A DNA stretch of 64,000 nt. Origin: a candidate division WOR-3 bacterium (GTDB lineage Bacteria > Hydrothermota > Tepidihabitantia > Tepidihabitantales > Tepidihabitantaceae). The position numbers and the translations under genes are program-made. Under the pieces are notes generated by a model. It was not told where the DNA came from, did not search any database, and was given only the letters and a program-made list of their open reading frames with translations. The stretch covers positions 1 through 64,000 of the forward strand of contig JBDRTY010000003.1 of assembly GCA_039801085.1 (NCBI GenBank), in the 5' to 3' direction. Positions 6,874-15,860 of this stretch are shown here, piece after piece. Position 1 is the first letter of the stretch; every line of letters starts with the position of its first letter.

Positions 6874-9800
6874 GGCTTACTGACACTTCAATCCGCCGGC
6901 CGGTAACCACGATCCTGGTCTCGCTCGTTCTGATCATCTTCGGTCTGGTCGGCGTCTCCCGGATGCCGGTTGATGTCTTCCCGCAGGTGACCCTGCCCTC
7001 GGTGATCATCGTCACCACCTATCCGGGCGCCGGTCCGCTCGAGGTGGAATCCGAGGTCACCCGGCTGATTGAACAGCGGGTGGGCACAATCTCCAACCTC
7101 AAGGACATCACCTCCCGCTCGCTGGAAAACATCTCGATCATTCAGCTCCAGTTTTCCTGGGGTACCAATCTGGATGCAGTTGCCGCTGATGTCCGCGACC
7201 GGCTGGACATGGCGGTGGCACAGCTGCCGGATGGTGCCTCCCGGCCCTTTGTGCTCAAGCTTGACGCATCAATGATGCCGGTGCTGCAGATCGGCCTTTA
7301 CGGCAACATCGACCCGCTGGCGCTCCGGGATGCAGCGGATGATCTGGCAGATGCCCTCCAGCGGGTGCCGGGAGTTGCCTCTGCAATGGTGGGCGGGGGC
7401 ACCAAGCGCCAGCTCCAGATCCGGATTGACCTCCAGAAACTGACCGCTGCCGGCATCTCGGTTGACCTGCTTGCCCAGACGCTCAAGGCACAGAACCTCA
7501 ACTTTCCTTCGGGCACGGTAAGTGCTGACGGCCGGGAATATCTCATCCGCCTGATTGGTGAATACCAGGACCCGGCTGATGTCGGCAACACGCTGGTCGG
7601 AATGAAGGGGAATACCCCGATCCTGCTCAAGGACATCGCTCAGGTTGAATGGGGTGCTGAGGAGAAGACCACCATTGCCCGGTATAATGGCGGGAGCACC
7701 GTATTTGTCGTGCTCCAGCGCCGGCCTGATGCCAATACCGTGCGGGTGGCAACCGCAGCCCGGAAGGAACTGAACCGGCTCCGCTCCACTCTGCCCGCGG
7801 GCGTGGATGCGGCGGTTCTCTTCGATTCCTCCCGGGAGATTACCCGCTCGATCTCCAATGTGGTCAACAACCTGCTCCTGGGCGGCATCCTGGCGGTCAT
7901 GGTCCTGTTTCTCTTCCTCCGCCGGTTTCGCGCCACCGCCTTTGTCGCCTTCTCCATTCCGCTCTCGGTCTTCTTTGCTCTGTTCTTCATGTTTCTGCTC
8001 GGATTCTCGGTCAACATCCTATCGATGGCGGGACTGGCGATTGCGGTCGGTATGGTCGTGGACAACGGTATCGTTGTCTTCGAAGCGATCTACCGGCACC
8101 GGGAACGGGGCGAAGCAGCAATTCAGGCAGCCGGCATCGGCACGAGTGAAGTGGGCATGGCGATCACCGCCTCCACCCTGACAACGGTTGTGGTATTCCT
8201 TCCACTCCTGCTGGTCCGCGGAATTATGCAGGTATTCTTCCGGGAGCTGGTCTGGGCGGTAGTCGGTGCACTTGGTGCCTCACTCATCATTGCCCTCACT
8301 CTGATTCCAACGCTTACCAGCCGCTATCTGCCCAGGGTTGGCACCAGCAGCCTGCGGGGCATCCGCGGCTGGAGCGAACGGTTCTATGCCCGGCTTGAGG
8401 AAAACTATGCCCGGCTCATCGGCTGGGCGCTCGGGCACCGCCGGCTGGTGGTGTTTGGCTCGCTCCTCATTCTGCTCATTTCCCTTGCCCTCCTGCCGTT
8501 CATCGGCCGGGAGTTCTTCCCTTCTCAGGAAAGCCAGCTCCGCTCCTATATCGTGGAGATGCCGGTGGGTTCCAGCCTTCAATCAACCGATCAGGCGGTC
8601 CGGCAGCTGGAAAATTACATCCTCCAGGAATGGTCTGCAGACCTGGAAGGGGTGGCGGTCCAGCTCGGTTCCGGAACCGGATTTCAGGCGATCTTCGGCG
8701 GCGCCACCGGCTCCCACACCGGACAGCTCAACCTGATATTAAAACCCCGGCGCCAGCGGCGTCACTCGGTTGATCAGATTGACCAGGCGATCCGTGCCCG
8801 CGCTGCTCAGATCCCGGGTCTGCAGGTCCGGGTGACTGAACGCTCCTTCACCGCAATGGCGGGCGTCACGAGCGGCATTGAGATTGATATCACCGGCTAC
8901 GATCTCGCAACCGCCGACACCCTGACCCGTCAGGTGCTCGCCGCCATTGAATCAATACCCGGTATCGCCGACCTCAAATCCAGCCGGGAACCGGGTAAAC
9001 CGGAACTTCAGCTGATCATCGACCGGCAGAAGGCAGCACTTTACGGACTCACCCCGTATCAGGTGGGTTCTGCCCTGCGCACCCAGATTCAGGGCAATGC
9101 GGTCAGCACCTTCCGCCTTGCCGGCAGAGAGTATGACATCCTCCTCCGCCTGCCCGAGGAACAGCGCAACGAACTGCTGGACATTCTGGGAATAACCATC
9201 AACAGTCCGGCAGGTCCGGTGCCCCTGAAAAATCTGGTCTCAGTCCGGACCGGCACCGGTCCGATTGAAATTGAGCGCAAGAACAATCAGCGGGTGGTCA
9301 AGATCACCGCCCGCAATGTCGGGGTTTCATCCGGCCAGCTTGCCAGCCGGATCGCCCGCGCCCTGAAGCCGATTCCCGTACCACCCGGGTTTGACATCCG
9401 CCTCTCCGGCTCTTATGAGGAGATGACCTCAACCTTCCGCGACTTCGGCCTTGTACTCGTCATTGCCATCATCCTGGTCTTTGTGGTCATGGCATCACAG
9501 TTTGAATCGCTGCGCGATCCGTTCATCATCATGTTCACCCTGCCCTTTGCCCTGATCGGTGTGCTCTGGGCGCTGTTTCTGACCCGCACCCCGATTTCGG
9601 TGATTTCGCTCCTTGGCGTTCTCATTCTGGTCGGCATCGTGGTTAATAACGGCATCGTCTACATCGATTACACCAATCAGCTCCGGCGCCGGCACGGACT
9701 GCCGCTTCTTGATGCGGTCAAAGAAGCAGGCAGGGTCCGGCTCCGGCCGATCCTGATGACATCACTTACAACCATCTTCGGCATGCTGCCACTCGCATTT

Positions 9801-9962
9801 CAGATTGGTGAAGGCTCGGAGCTGTGGTCGCCGCTTGGCAGAGCGATTGTCGGCGGAATGCTGGTGTCCACCTTTCTCCCGCTCGTATTCATCCCGGTGC
9901 TCTATACGATCTTCGAACTGCGCTCGGAACGGCGCCGGCAGCAGAAGGGAGAATCGCAGTAA
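6870..9962 (+). CDS. RND-family efflux pump (AcrB/MdtB-like inner membrane transporter)
   Basis: 1030 residues with the full AcrB layout: N-terminal TM1 (TTILVSLVLIIFGLVGV), a large porter loop, TM2-6 (about 335-480), TM7, a second porter loop, and TM8-12 (about 855-1010). The proton-relay region GLAIAVGMVVDNGIVVFEAI in TM4 contains the expected consecutive acidic/Asn motif (VVDNGIVV). The matching C-terminal motif GIVVNNGIVYIDY has Asn in place of Asp. This is the proton-driven pump of a tripartite exporter for hydrophobic drugs or lipids. It closes the tetR operon. The substrate is not predictable. Confidence 0.95.
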   Translation: MRLTDTSIRRPVTTILVSLVLIIFGLVGVSRMPVDVFPQVTLPSVIIVTTYPGAGPLEVESEVTRLIEQRVGTISNLKDITSRSLENISIIQLQFSWGTNLDAVAADVRDRLDMAVAQLPDGASRPFVLKLDASMMPVLQIGLYGNIDPLALRDAADDLADALQRVPGVASAMVGGGTKRQLQIRIDLQKLTAAGISVDLLAQTLKAQNLNFPSGTVSADGREYLIRLIGEYQDPADVGNTLVGMKGNTPILLKDIAQVEWGAEEKTTIARYNGGSTVFVVLQRRPDANTVRVATAARKELNRLRSTLPAGVDAAVLFDSSREITRSISNVVNNLLLGGILAVMVLFLFLRRFRATAFVAFSIPLSVFFALFFMFLLGFSVNILSMAGLAIAVGMVVDNGIVVFEAIYRHRERGEAAIQAAGIGTSEVGMAITASTLTTVVVFLPLLLVRGIMQVFFRELVWAVVGALGASLIIALTLIPTLTSRYLPRVGTSSLRGIRGWSERFYARLEENYARLIGWALGHRRLVVFGSLLILLISLALLPFIGREFFPSQESQLRSYIVEMPVGSSLQSTDQAVRQLENYILQEWSADLEGVAVQLGSGTGFQAIFGGATGSHTGQLNLILKPRRQRRHSVDQIDQAIRARAAQIPGLQVRVTERSFTAMAGVTSGIEIDITGYDLATADTLTRQVLAAIESIPGIADLKSSREPGKPELQLIIDRQKAALYGLTPYQVGSALRTQIQGNAVSTFRLAGREYDILLRLPEEQRNELLDILGITINSPAGPVPLKNLVSVRTGTGPIEIERKNNQRVVKITARNVGVSSGQLASRIARALKPIPVPPGFDIRLSGSYEEMTSTFRDFGLVLVIAIILVFVVMASQFESLRDPFIIMFTLPFALIGVLWALFLTRTPISVISLLGVLILVGIVVNNGIVYIDYTNQLRRRHGLPLLDAVKEAGRVRLRPILMTSLTTIFGMLPLAFQIGEGSELWSPLGRAIVGGMLVSTFLPLVFIPVLYTIFELRSERRRQQKGESQ

Positions 9963-9965
9963 ACC

Positions 9966-10577
9966 TCAGGTGAGACCGGCTTCCCGGAGTGCCCGGGTCG
10001 CCAGCTGGTGTGCCGAGACAGCATCTGACGGACTGATACCCTCATCAAGGTAGGAGTTGAAATAGCGCAGTACCCGGTCCAGATTTTCCACCCCTTCACT
10101 GTCCAGCACATTCACCACCGCCTGCCAGAGTGCGACCACCGAATAGACCAGCGCCTCATCGGTCAGCGGGACCGGCTCATCAAAAACCAGTGTCGGTTCA
10201 GCCAGCTCCGGCTGGCGGATCAATGCCGCCCCAAGTTCCGGTGCATCGGTAATCCGGTCAACCGGCACCAGCCCGACCGCGCCCTCAGCATCAGCGTAGC
10301 GGATCAGATTACAACTGTGCCAGATTCCCTCATTGACAATCAGGTTGATCATCCGCTCCAGCCCGCTCGCCCGCTCATAACCCTGCGCCTCATTCTTGGG
10401 AAACCGCGCCAACACCTGACTGCCATAATGCACTGCCAGCGGAACATAGTAATCAGGCTTGCCCTTCAGTCCGACGCCCAGCTGCCATTTGCGGTCCGCA
10501 CCCTGCTCTGCCCGGATTACTGCTCCGGCAAGCAGAGTCAGCGTCTTGCTCTTTGACAGGGAATCAAAGAAACTCAT
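9966..10577 (-). CDS. Conserved hypothetical protein downstream of glnS
   Basis: 203 residues, soluble, with no signal peptide or membrane segment and no motif I recognise. The N-terminal half is mixed alpha/beta ([30 protein letters not shown]). The C-terminal half looks helical, with many acidic residues and the stretch [23 protein letters not shown]. Its start overlaps the glnS stop by 4 nt (ATGA), so it is translationally coupled to glnS and probably expressed with it. Function unknown. Confidence 0.7.
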   Translation of the reverse strand: MSFFDSLSKSKTLTLLAGAVIRAEQGADRKWQLGVGLKGKPDYYVPLAVHYGSQVLARFPKNEAQGYERASGLERMINLIVNEGIWHSCNLIRYADAEGAVGLVPVDRITDAPELGAALIRQPELAEPTLVFDEPVPLTDEALVYSVVALWQAVVNVLDSEGVENLDRVLRYFNSYLDEGISPSDAVSAHQLATRALREAGLT

Positions 10578-12289
10578 TCTCTGCCTCCTGATGCCTGCTT
10601 CAGTTTCTGTTCAATCTTCGCCCAGGTATCCTTGAGCGTTACTGTCCGGTTGAACACCAGCCGGTCCGGCTGACAGTCCCGGAGATCGGCACAGAAATAG
10701 CCCAGCCGTTCAAACTGAAACCGCTCTCCGGGCTTGACATCCCTGAGCGCAGGCTCAAGCTTGCAGCCGGTCAGCACCTCAAGCGACCTGGGGTTCAGGT
10801 TTGCCTTCCAGTCCTGCCCGGGTTCAACATCATCGGGATCCGGCTTGACAAACAGCCGGTCATAGAGCCGGATCTCAGCATCAACCGCATGCCGGGCAGA
10901 AACCCAGTGAATTGTCGCCTTGACCCGCCTGCCATCCGGCGCATCACCGCCCCGGGTTGCGGGATCATAGACACAGCGCAGCTCCCGGACCCTGCCCTGC
11001 TCATCCCGGATCACATCCACACATTTGATGAAGTAGGCATAGCGCAGCCGGACCTCCCGGCCTGGTGCCAGCCGGTAATACTTGGGCGGCGGCTCCTCCC
11101 GGAAGTCATCCTGCTCAATGTAGAGCTCCCGGCAGAAAGGCACCTTTCTCGTCCCGGCTGAGTGGTCCTCAGGATTATTGATCGCCTCCAGCTCCTCCAC
11201 CTGCCCTTCCGGATAGTTCTCAATCACCACCCTGAGCGGTCTGAGCACCGCCATCCGGCGCTCGGCACGCCGGTTCAGATCCTCGCGCACGCAGTGCTCC
11301 AGCAGGTCAATTGAAACCACCGTATCCGCCTTTGCCACCCCGATCTGCTCGCAGAAGTTCCGGATTGACTCCGGTGTATAACCGCGGCGCCTGAGTCCGG
11401 CGATCGTCGGCATCCGCGGGTCATCCCAGCCCGAGACATAGCCGGACTGCACCAGCTCAAGCAGCCGGCGCTTGCTCAGAACGGTATAGGTCAGATTCAG
11501 CCGGGCAAACTCAACCTGGCGCGGATGGTGCACCCCGAGCTGCTCCAGAAACCAGTCATACAAAGGCCGGTGGTCCTCGAACTCCAGGGTGCAGATTGAA
11601 TGGGTAATCCCCTCAATTGAGTCCGACTGACCGTGCGCCCAGTCATAGGTGGGATAGATGCACCACTTGTCTCCAGTCCGGTGATGGGGCACCTTCATGA
11701 TCCGGTACATCACCGGATCCCGCAGGTTCAGATTCGGTGATGCCATGTCAATCTTTGCCCGCAGCGTTTTTGACCCGTCCGGAAACTCACCCCGGCGCAT
11801 CCGCTCAAACAGCTCCAGATTCTCCTCAACACTCCGGTTCCGGTAGGGACTCTCCTTTCCGGGCTCAGTCAGTGTTCCCCGGTACTGCCGGACCTCCTCA
11901 GCCGAGAGGTCACAGACATACGCCTTGCCCTTTTTAATCAGCTCCTTTGCCCAATCATACAGCTGGTCAAAGTAGTCCGAGGCGTAATAAAGATGCTCAC
12001 CCCAGTCAAACCCGAGCCAGCGCACATCCTCCATGATTGAGCGCACATACTCCGCCTCCTCCTTCTCCGGATTGGTGTCATCAAACCGCAGATGGCACCG
12101 TCCGCCATACTCCCGGGCGATCCCGAAATTGAGACAGATCGACTTGGCATGACCGATGTGCAGATAGCCGTTGGGCTCGGGTGGAAACCGGGTCACCACC
12201 GGCGGCTTGAATCTGCCCGATGCCAGATCCTCATTAATGATCCTCCGGATGAAGTCCGGACCGGAACGCTTCTCATCAATTGTGCTCAT
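10574..12289 (-). CDS. glnS: Glutaminyl-tRNA synthetase
   Basis: 571-residue class I aminoacyl-tRNA synthetase that charges tRNA-Gln directly. The HIGH motif is in [15 protein letters not shown] (near residue 40) and the KMSKS-type motif is VLSKRRL (near 270). The GlnRS-type anticodon-binding beta-barrel domains fill the last 230 residues. The [13 protein letters not shown] region discriminates GlnRS from GluRS. It lies directly behind gltX on the same strand with its own promoter inside the gltX tail, so it can be expressed separately. A dedicated GlnRS implies that the organism need not rely on GatCAB for Gln-tRNA. Confidence 0.96.
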   Translation of the reverse strand: MSTIDEKRSGPDFIRRIINEDLASGRFKPPVVTRFPPEPNGYLHIGHAKSICLNFGIAREYGGRCHLRFDDTNPEKEEAEYVRSIMEDVRWLGFDWGEHLYYASDYFDQLYDWAKELIKKGKAYVCDLSAEEVRQYRGTLTEPGKESPYRNRSVEENLELFERMRRGEFPDGSKTLRAKIDMASPNLNLRDPVMYRIMKVPHHRTGDKWCIYPTYDWAHGQSDSIEGITHSICTLEFEDHRPLYDWFLEQLGVHHPRQVEFARLNLTYTVLSKRRLLELVQSGYVSGWDDPRMPTIAGLRRRGYTPESIRNFCEQIGVAKADTVVSIDLLEHCVREDLNRRAERRMAVLRPLRVVIENYPEGQVEELEAINNPEDHSAGTRKVPFCRELYIEQDDFREEPPPKYYRLAPGREVRLRYAYFIKCVDVIRDEQGRVRELRCVYDPATRGGDAPDGRRVKATIHWVSARHAVDAEIRLYDRLFVKPDPDDVEPGQDWKANLNPRSLEVLTGCKLEPALRDVKPGERFQFERLGYFCADLRDCQPDRLVFNRTVTLKDTWAKIEQKLKQASGGRE

Positions 12290-12297
12290 TTAGTGAA

Positions 12298-12325
12298 TGA
12301 TAACCGGCTTTAACGCCTCTGTCAA
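12298..12325 (-). promoter_or_regulatory. Promoter of glnS within the gltX 3' end
   Basis: On the minus strand: TTGACA (12325-12320), a 16-bp spacer and TTATCA (12303-12298). The predicted start is 1-3 nt before the glnS ATG at 12289, and no Shine-Dalgarno sequence is present, so the transcript would be leaderless. Confidence 0.55.
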
Positions 12326-13893
12326 AAATGAACACCACCGAGCACCCGGTCAATCCGGGCAAGCACTCGCTCCCGGCCGCAGATTGAAAGCACATCCCCG
12401 ATCGCAAACCCGTAATCCCGGCCGGTCACCGCCACCCGCAGCGCCTGACTCACCGCCATTCCCTTGACATTCTCCCTGCGGGCAAAATCCTCCAGCACCC
12501 GCATCAGCCTCTCCGGTTCAAACGGCTCGGCGCCGGCAAGCACCTCCCGGACCCGGACAAGCAGCCTGCGCCCTTCATCACCCAGCCACTTCCGGACCGC
12601 CCGCTCCTCATAGACCATCGCCCCATCCGGCAGGAAGAAATAGTCATAATCCAGAATATCACCCGCCACCTTGATCCGGTCACCGGCAGCCTCCACGATC
12701 CGCGCCACCTTCTCCCTGACCTCCGGCATCACCGGCTCACTTATCAGCCCGGCGCGGATCAGATAGGGCAGCACCAGTCCGGTCCGCTCCTGCACCGGCA
12801 GCGCCATCAGATAATGCACCTGAAACGCCATCAGCCGGTTCGGGTCAAAGCTTGCCGGCGAGCGCACCACCCGCTCCAGCGAAAACAGCCGGACCAGCTC
12901 AGCAACAGTAAAAAACTCGGTTCGGTCATCATAGGACCAGCCCAGGAGCGCCAGATAGTTCACCAGCGCCTCAGCCAGAAACCCGGTCTGCTGATAGAAG
13001 TCAATCACGACCGGATTGAAAAGCTCCGGACTGGTATCAAGCCCGAGCCGGCGGGCGATCTTCTCCCCGCGTGCCAAAAGCTCGGCAAAGTCCGGCTTCT
13101 TCAGATACTCCTTCAGCTTCCGCTTGCTCAGTTTATTCCTGCTTCCCGGCTCGGCAACATAGGGCAGATGGGCAAACTTCGGCAGCGGATAACCCAGACT
13201 CTGCAGGATAAAAATCTGGCGCGGGGTATTGGAAAGATGCTCCTCAGCCCGGATGATATGGGTGATACCCATCAAGGCATCATCGACTGCACTTGTCAGA
13301 TGATAGAGAAAACTGCCATCCTGGCGCACAATCACATGATCCTGCTCCAGCCCCAGGTCAAACTCCACCCGTCCTCGGATCAGATCATCCACCACCAGCG
13401 TGCCCGCATCCGGCATCTTCAACCGCACCACCGGTCTCCTGCCCTCAGCCTCAAACCGGGCGCAGTCAGCCGCGGTCTCCGCCATCCAGCGCCGGCTGTA
13501 ACGGAAGGTCCTGCCCTCAGCCCGTGCCTGCTCCCGCTCGGCTGCGATCTCCTCCGGTGTGGCGTAATCCTTATATGCGGCACCGCCGGCGATCAGCCGG
13601 TCCACCGCCTGCTGATACAGCTCACGCCGCTCCGACTGAAAATAGGGTGCGTGCGGCCCGCCTTTGTCCGGACCCTCATCCCAGTCCAGCCCGAGCCAGC
13701 GCAGACCTCTGAGGATCGGCGCAAGCATCTCCGGCTGATTCCGGTTCTCATCGGTATCATCAATCCGGAGAATGAAAACCCCGTTATGCCCTCGGGCAAA
13801 AAGCCAGTTGTAAAGTGCGGTCCGTGCCAGACCCAAATGCAGTGCACCGGTCGGTGACGGTGCGATTCTCACCCGGACCTGCTCATTATCCAT
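12322..13893 (-). CDS. gltX: Glutamyl-tRNA synthetase
   Basis: 523-residue class I synthetase. The N-terminus carries the HIGH-type motif PSPTGALHLGLARTALYNWL and the KMSKS-type motif KLSKRKLKEYL lies near residue 255. The C-terminal helical cage domain is as in bacterial GluRS. It follows two tRNA-Ser genes on the same strand (24 nt from the tRNA 3' end) with no clear promoter or ribosome binding site in between, so it is probably released from a tRNA-mRNA transcript. It supplies Glu-tRNA for translation and tetrapyrrole synthesis. Confidence 0.96.
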   Translation of the reverse strand: MDNEQVRVRIAPSPTGALHLGLARTALYNWLFARGHNGVFILRIDDTDENRNQPEMLAPILRGLRWLGLDWDEGPDKGGPHAPYFQSERRELYQQAVDRLIAGGAAYKDYATPEEIAAEREQARAEGRTFRYSRRWMAETAADCARFEAEGRRPVVRLKMPDAGTLVVDDLIRGRVEFDLGLEQDHVIVRQDGSFLYHLTSAVDDALMGITHIIRAEEHLSNTPRQIFILQSLGYPLPKFAHLPYVAEPGSRNKLSKRKLKEYLKKPDFAELLARGEKIARRLGLDTSPELFNPVVIDFYQQTGFLAEALVNYLALLGWSYDDRTEFFTVAELVRLFSLERVVRSPASFDPNRLMAFQVHYLMALPVQERTGLVLPYLIRAGLISEPVMPEVREKVARIVEAAGDRIKVAGDILDYDYFFLPDGAMVYEERAVRKWLGDEGRRLLVRVREVLAGAEPFEPERLMRVLEDFARRENVKGMAVSQALRVAVTGRDYGFAIGDVLSICGRERVLARIDRVLGGVHF

Positions 13894-13916
13894 AGACTGA
13901 ATTTGTGAACTGAAAA

Positions 13917-14005
13917 CGGAGAGGAAGGGATTCGAACCCTTGATACCCGGTTAGGGGTATAACCGCTTAGCAAGCGGTTGCCTTCAGCCGCTCGGCCACC
14001 TCTCC
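13917..14005 (-). tRNA. tRNA-Ser (GCU anticodon)
   Basis: Acceptor stem GGAGAGG pairs with CCTCTCC. The anticodon stem-loop CCGCTT-GCT-AAGCGG gives anticodon GCU. A long variable arm and the TTCGAATCC T-loop are typical of tRNA-Ser. CCA is not encoded. Confidence 0.95.
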
Positions 14006-14049
14006 CGATTTTTCCGAACCGGCACTGACTCCGGTTCAGGGCAAAATTA

Positions 14050-14140
14050 TGGCGGAGGGCGCAGGATTCGAACCCGCAAGGCCCGTCGCCGGGCCGGCAG
14101 ATTTCAAGTCTGCTGCCTTACCAGGTTAGGCTAGCCCTCC
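14050..14140 (-). tRNA. tRNA-Ser (UGA anticodon)
   Basis: Acceptor GGAGGGC/GCCCTCC. The anticodon loop CTTGAAA within a GCAGA/TCTGC stem gives UGA. A long GC-rich variable arm is present. Unlike its neighbour, its 3' CCA is encoded (14052-14050). It is the first gene of the tRNA-tRNA-gltX transcript. Confidence 0.95.
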
Positions 14141-14175
14141 GACCGGGCAGACAACTGCCAAACCTGCTCCTCAAT

Positions 14176-14203
14176 AATCTATTGATATTCCGGCTGAAGT
14201 CAA
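14176..14203 (-). promoter_or_regulatory. Promoter of the tRNA-Ser operon
   Basis: On the minus strand: TTGACT (14203-14198), a 16-bp spacer and TAGATT (14181-14176). It lies about 35 bp upstream of the tRNA-Ser(UGA) 5' end, with nothing else between. Confidence 0.65.
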
Positions 14204-14416
14204 CCTTTAACCGAGGACCGGACCGCCCGCGTCCGTCACCGGACCGACCCTACCGGGAACTGCCCCCGGACCTGACAGAAAAAACCGACACCCCCAACCC
14301 TAAATCATTCAAAAAATGAAACTTTCACCCGCAAACCCCATTCTCCCACCGCAGGAATGTGAAATCCGGCCCCGATTCAGGACTCTAACTTGATGGGGAA
14401 ATACGCCATCAGATTG
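14204..14416. other. Intergenic region with no recognised feature
   Basis: Stretch between the tRNA promoter and the lipoprotein promoter. It contains C-rich runs (CACCCCCAACCC-like) but no ORF with coding character and no clear hairpin-plus-T-run. Confidence 0.5.
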
Positions 14417-14444
14417 TTGACTGATTTTAATATCCGGATAGTCT
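14417..14444 (+). promoter_or_regulatory. Possible promoter of the PKD lipoprotein gene
   Basis: TTGACT (14417-14422), a 16-bp spacer and a weak TAGTCT (14439-14444). The predicted start near 14451 is only about 6 nt before the ATG at 14457. The -10 match is poor. Confidence 0.4.
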
Positions 14445-14456
14445 ATTTGACAGGTA

Positions 14457-15857
14457 ATGAGACATCTGGGTGGTGTAATTCTGGTTATCCTGGTTGCCGG
14501 CTGTTACCGCGAGGGCCCGCCGCGGGTGCCAGCTGCCGGCGGTCCGAGCTCCGGTCAGCCGCAGGAAACCCTGCGCTTCTTTGCGGTCTCGACCGACCCG
14601 AACCGGGATAACATCTCCTACCAGTTTGACTGGGGCGATGGCACCGCGCCGGAGTGGAGCGCTGAGATCAGAAGCGGTGATACGATGTTCATGTTTCATG
14701 TTTATCAGGAGAGCGGGTTTTATCTAGTGCAGGTCAGGGCAAGGGATGAGAAGGGCAACGAATCTGAACCGGGTATCGGGTTGCCGGTAGCGGTCAATTT
14801 CTTCGGACCGCTCGTCCCTTCCCGTCCTGCCGGACCGGAAGTCGCCTGGCCCGACACTCCGCTGGTCTTTACCACCATCGTCCAGCACCGGCACGGTGAC
14901 AGCGTAGCGGTGCAGTTTGATTTCGGCGACAGCCTGAGCTCCTGGAGCCGATTTGTGCCTTCCGGCACCACCGTTGAGGTTACCCACTCCTTTTCTTCCC
15001 GGGGTTCGTTTGCGGTCCGGGCACGGGCAAGGGATAAAAATGGTGTTGTCAGCCCATGGTCTGAGCCGGCGACTGTCCTGATTGACTTTCCACCGCTGCG
15101 GCCACCGCTCAATCTCAGACTCGCACCCCATCTCGGAGTATATCTCCGGCTGCGCTGGAACAGAAACGGCAATCACGATTCGGTCCGCTACTGTATCTGG
15201 TTCCGCCAGGCAGACTCATTCCGGTTCCGGCTCGTAGACTCCACCCTGAATAGCAGTTTTCTCCACGACCCGTTCTACACCACCGGTGATTACATCATCT
15301 CTGCCCGGTTCCGGGATCAGGAGGTTTTCGCACCTGATACTGTCTCCACCGTTGCAGTCTTCACCGATACCCTGTTTTTAAGCGAGCTGAACTGCGCCGG
15401 TCCTGCCGGCTATGGCTGGGACAGTATCAGCCTCATCGGCAGGACAGTCTCAATGCGGGAAACGGCCTCTGCCCGCAGCTGCGGTTTCTATCTCACCGAC
15501 TTTACACCGGAGACACTGAGCCTGAACTACTTTCTTGCCAGCGCCCATCTCGGACCGGATGACCCGGGTGGTGTGGTTCCACCCGCAGCCTGGCGGCGCA
15601 CCTGGCTTGCCAATGTCACCGGCAGTAGCAGTACACCTCTGCCCCCTTTTGACAGCCTGCTTTACCGGGACCGGGTGCTGCTCAATGCGGGCACAACCGA
15701 AATTGCGGTCTGGCTGCCTTCAGACAATTACGCCCTGGTCCGAATTCTGCCCACCCGCACCTGCCGGTTTGGTGTCCTCTCCTGGTATCAGCGGGTGCCG
15801 GGGCTGAGGCTGATTTATCCGGTCAAGCAATCGGACACGCTCATTTTCAGGAGGTAA
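14457..15857 (+). CDS. PKD-repeat lipoprotein with shared 'GYGW...GLRLIY' C-terminal domain
   Basis: 466-residue lipoprotein with a short signal and lipobox VAGC at residues 13-16. Two PKD-like beta-sandwich repeats follow: about 38-105 (YQFDWGDGTAPEWS) and about 118-195 (VQFDFGDSLSSWS). A fibronectin-III-like segment covers about 200-295. The last 155 residues form an unnamed domain (AGYGWD, SMRETA, FYLTDF, GPDDPGGVVP, PGLRLIYP) that recurs in the proteins at 57978-58790 and 58918-59745. It is probably on the outer surface, in a binding or structural role. It lies immediately upstream of the greA fusion gene. Function unknown. Confidence 0.8.
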   Translation: MRHLGGVILVILVAGCYREGPPRVPAAGGPSSGQPQETLRFFAVSTDPNRDNISYQFDWGDGTAPEWSAEIRSGDTMFMFHVYQESGFYLVQVRARDEKGNESEPGIGLPVAVNFFGPLVPSRPAGPEVAWPDTPLVFTTIVQHRHGDSVAVQFDFGDSLSSWSRFVPSGTTVEVTHSFSSRGSFAVRARARDKNGVVSPWSEPATVLIDFPPLRPPLNLRLAPHLGVYLRLRWNRNGNHDSVRYCIWFRQADSFRFRLVDSTLNSSFLHDPFYTTGDYIISARFRDQEVFAPDTVSTVAVFTDTLFLSELNCAGPAGYGWDSISLIGRTVSMRETASARSCGFYLTDFTPETLSLNYFLASAHLGPDDPGGVVPPAAWRRTWLANVTGSSSTPLPPFDSLLYRDRVLLNAGTTEIAVWLPSDNYALVRILPTRTCRFGVLSWYQRVPGLRLIYPVKQSDTLIFRR

Positions 15858-15860
15858 AAA

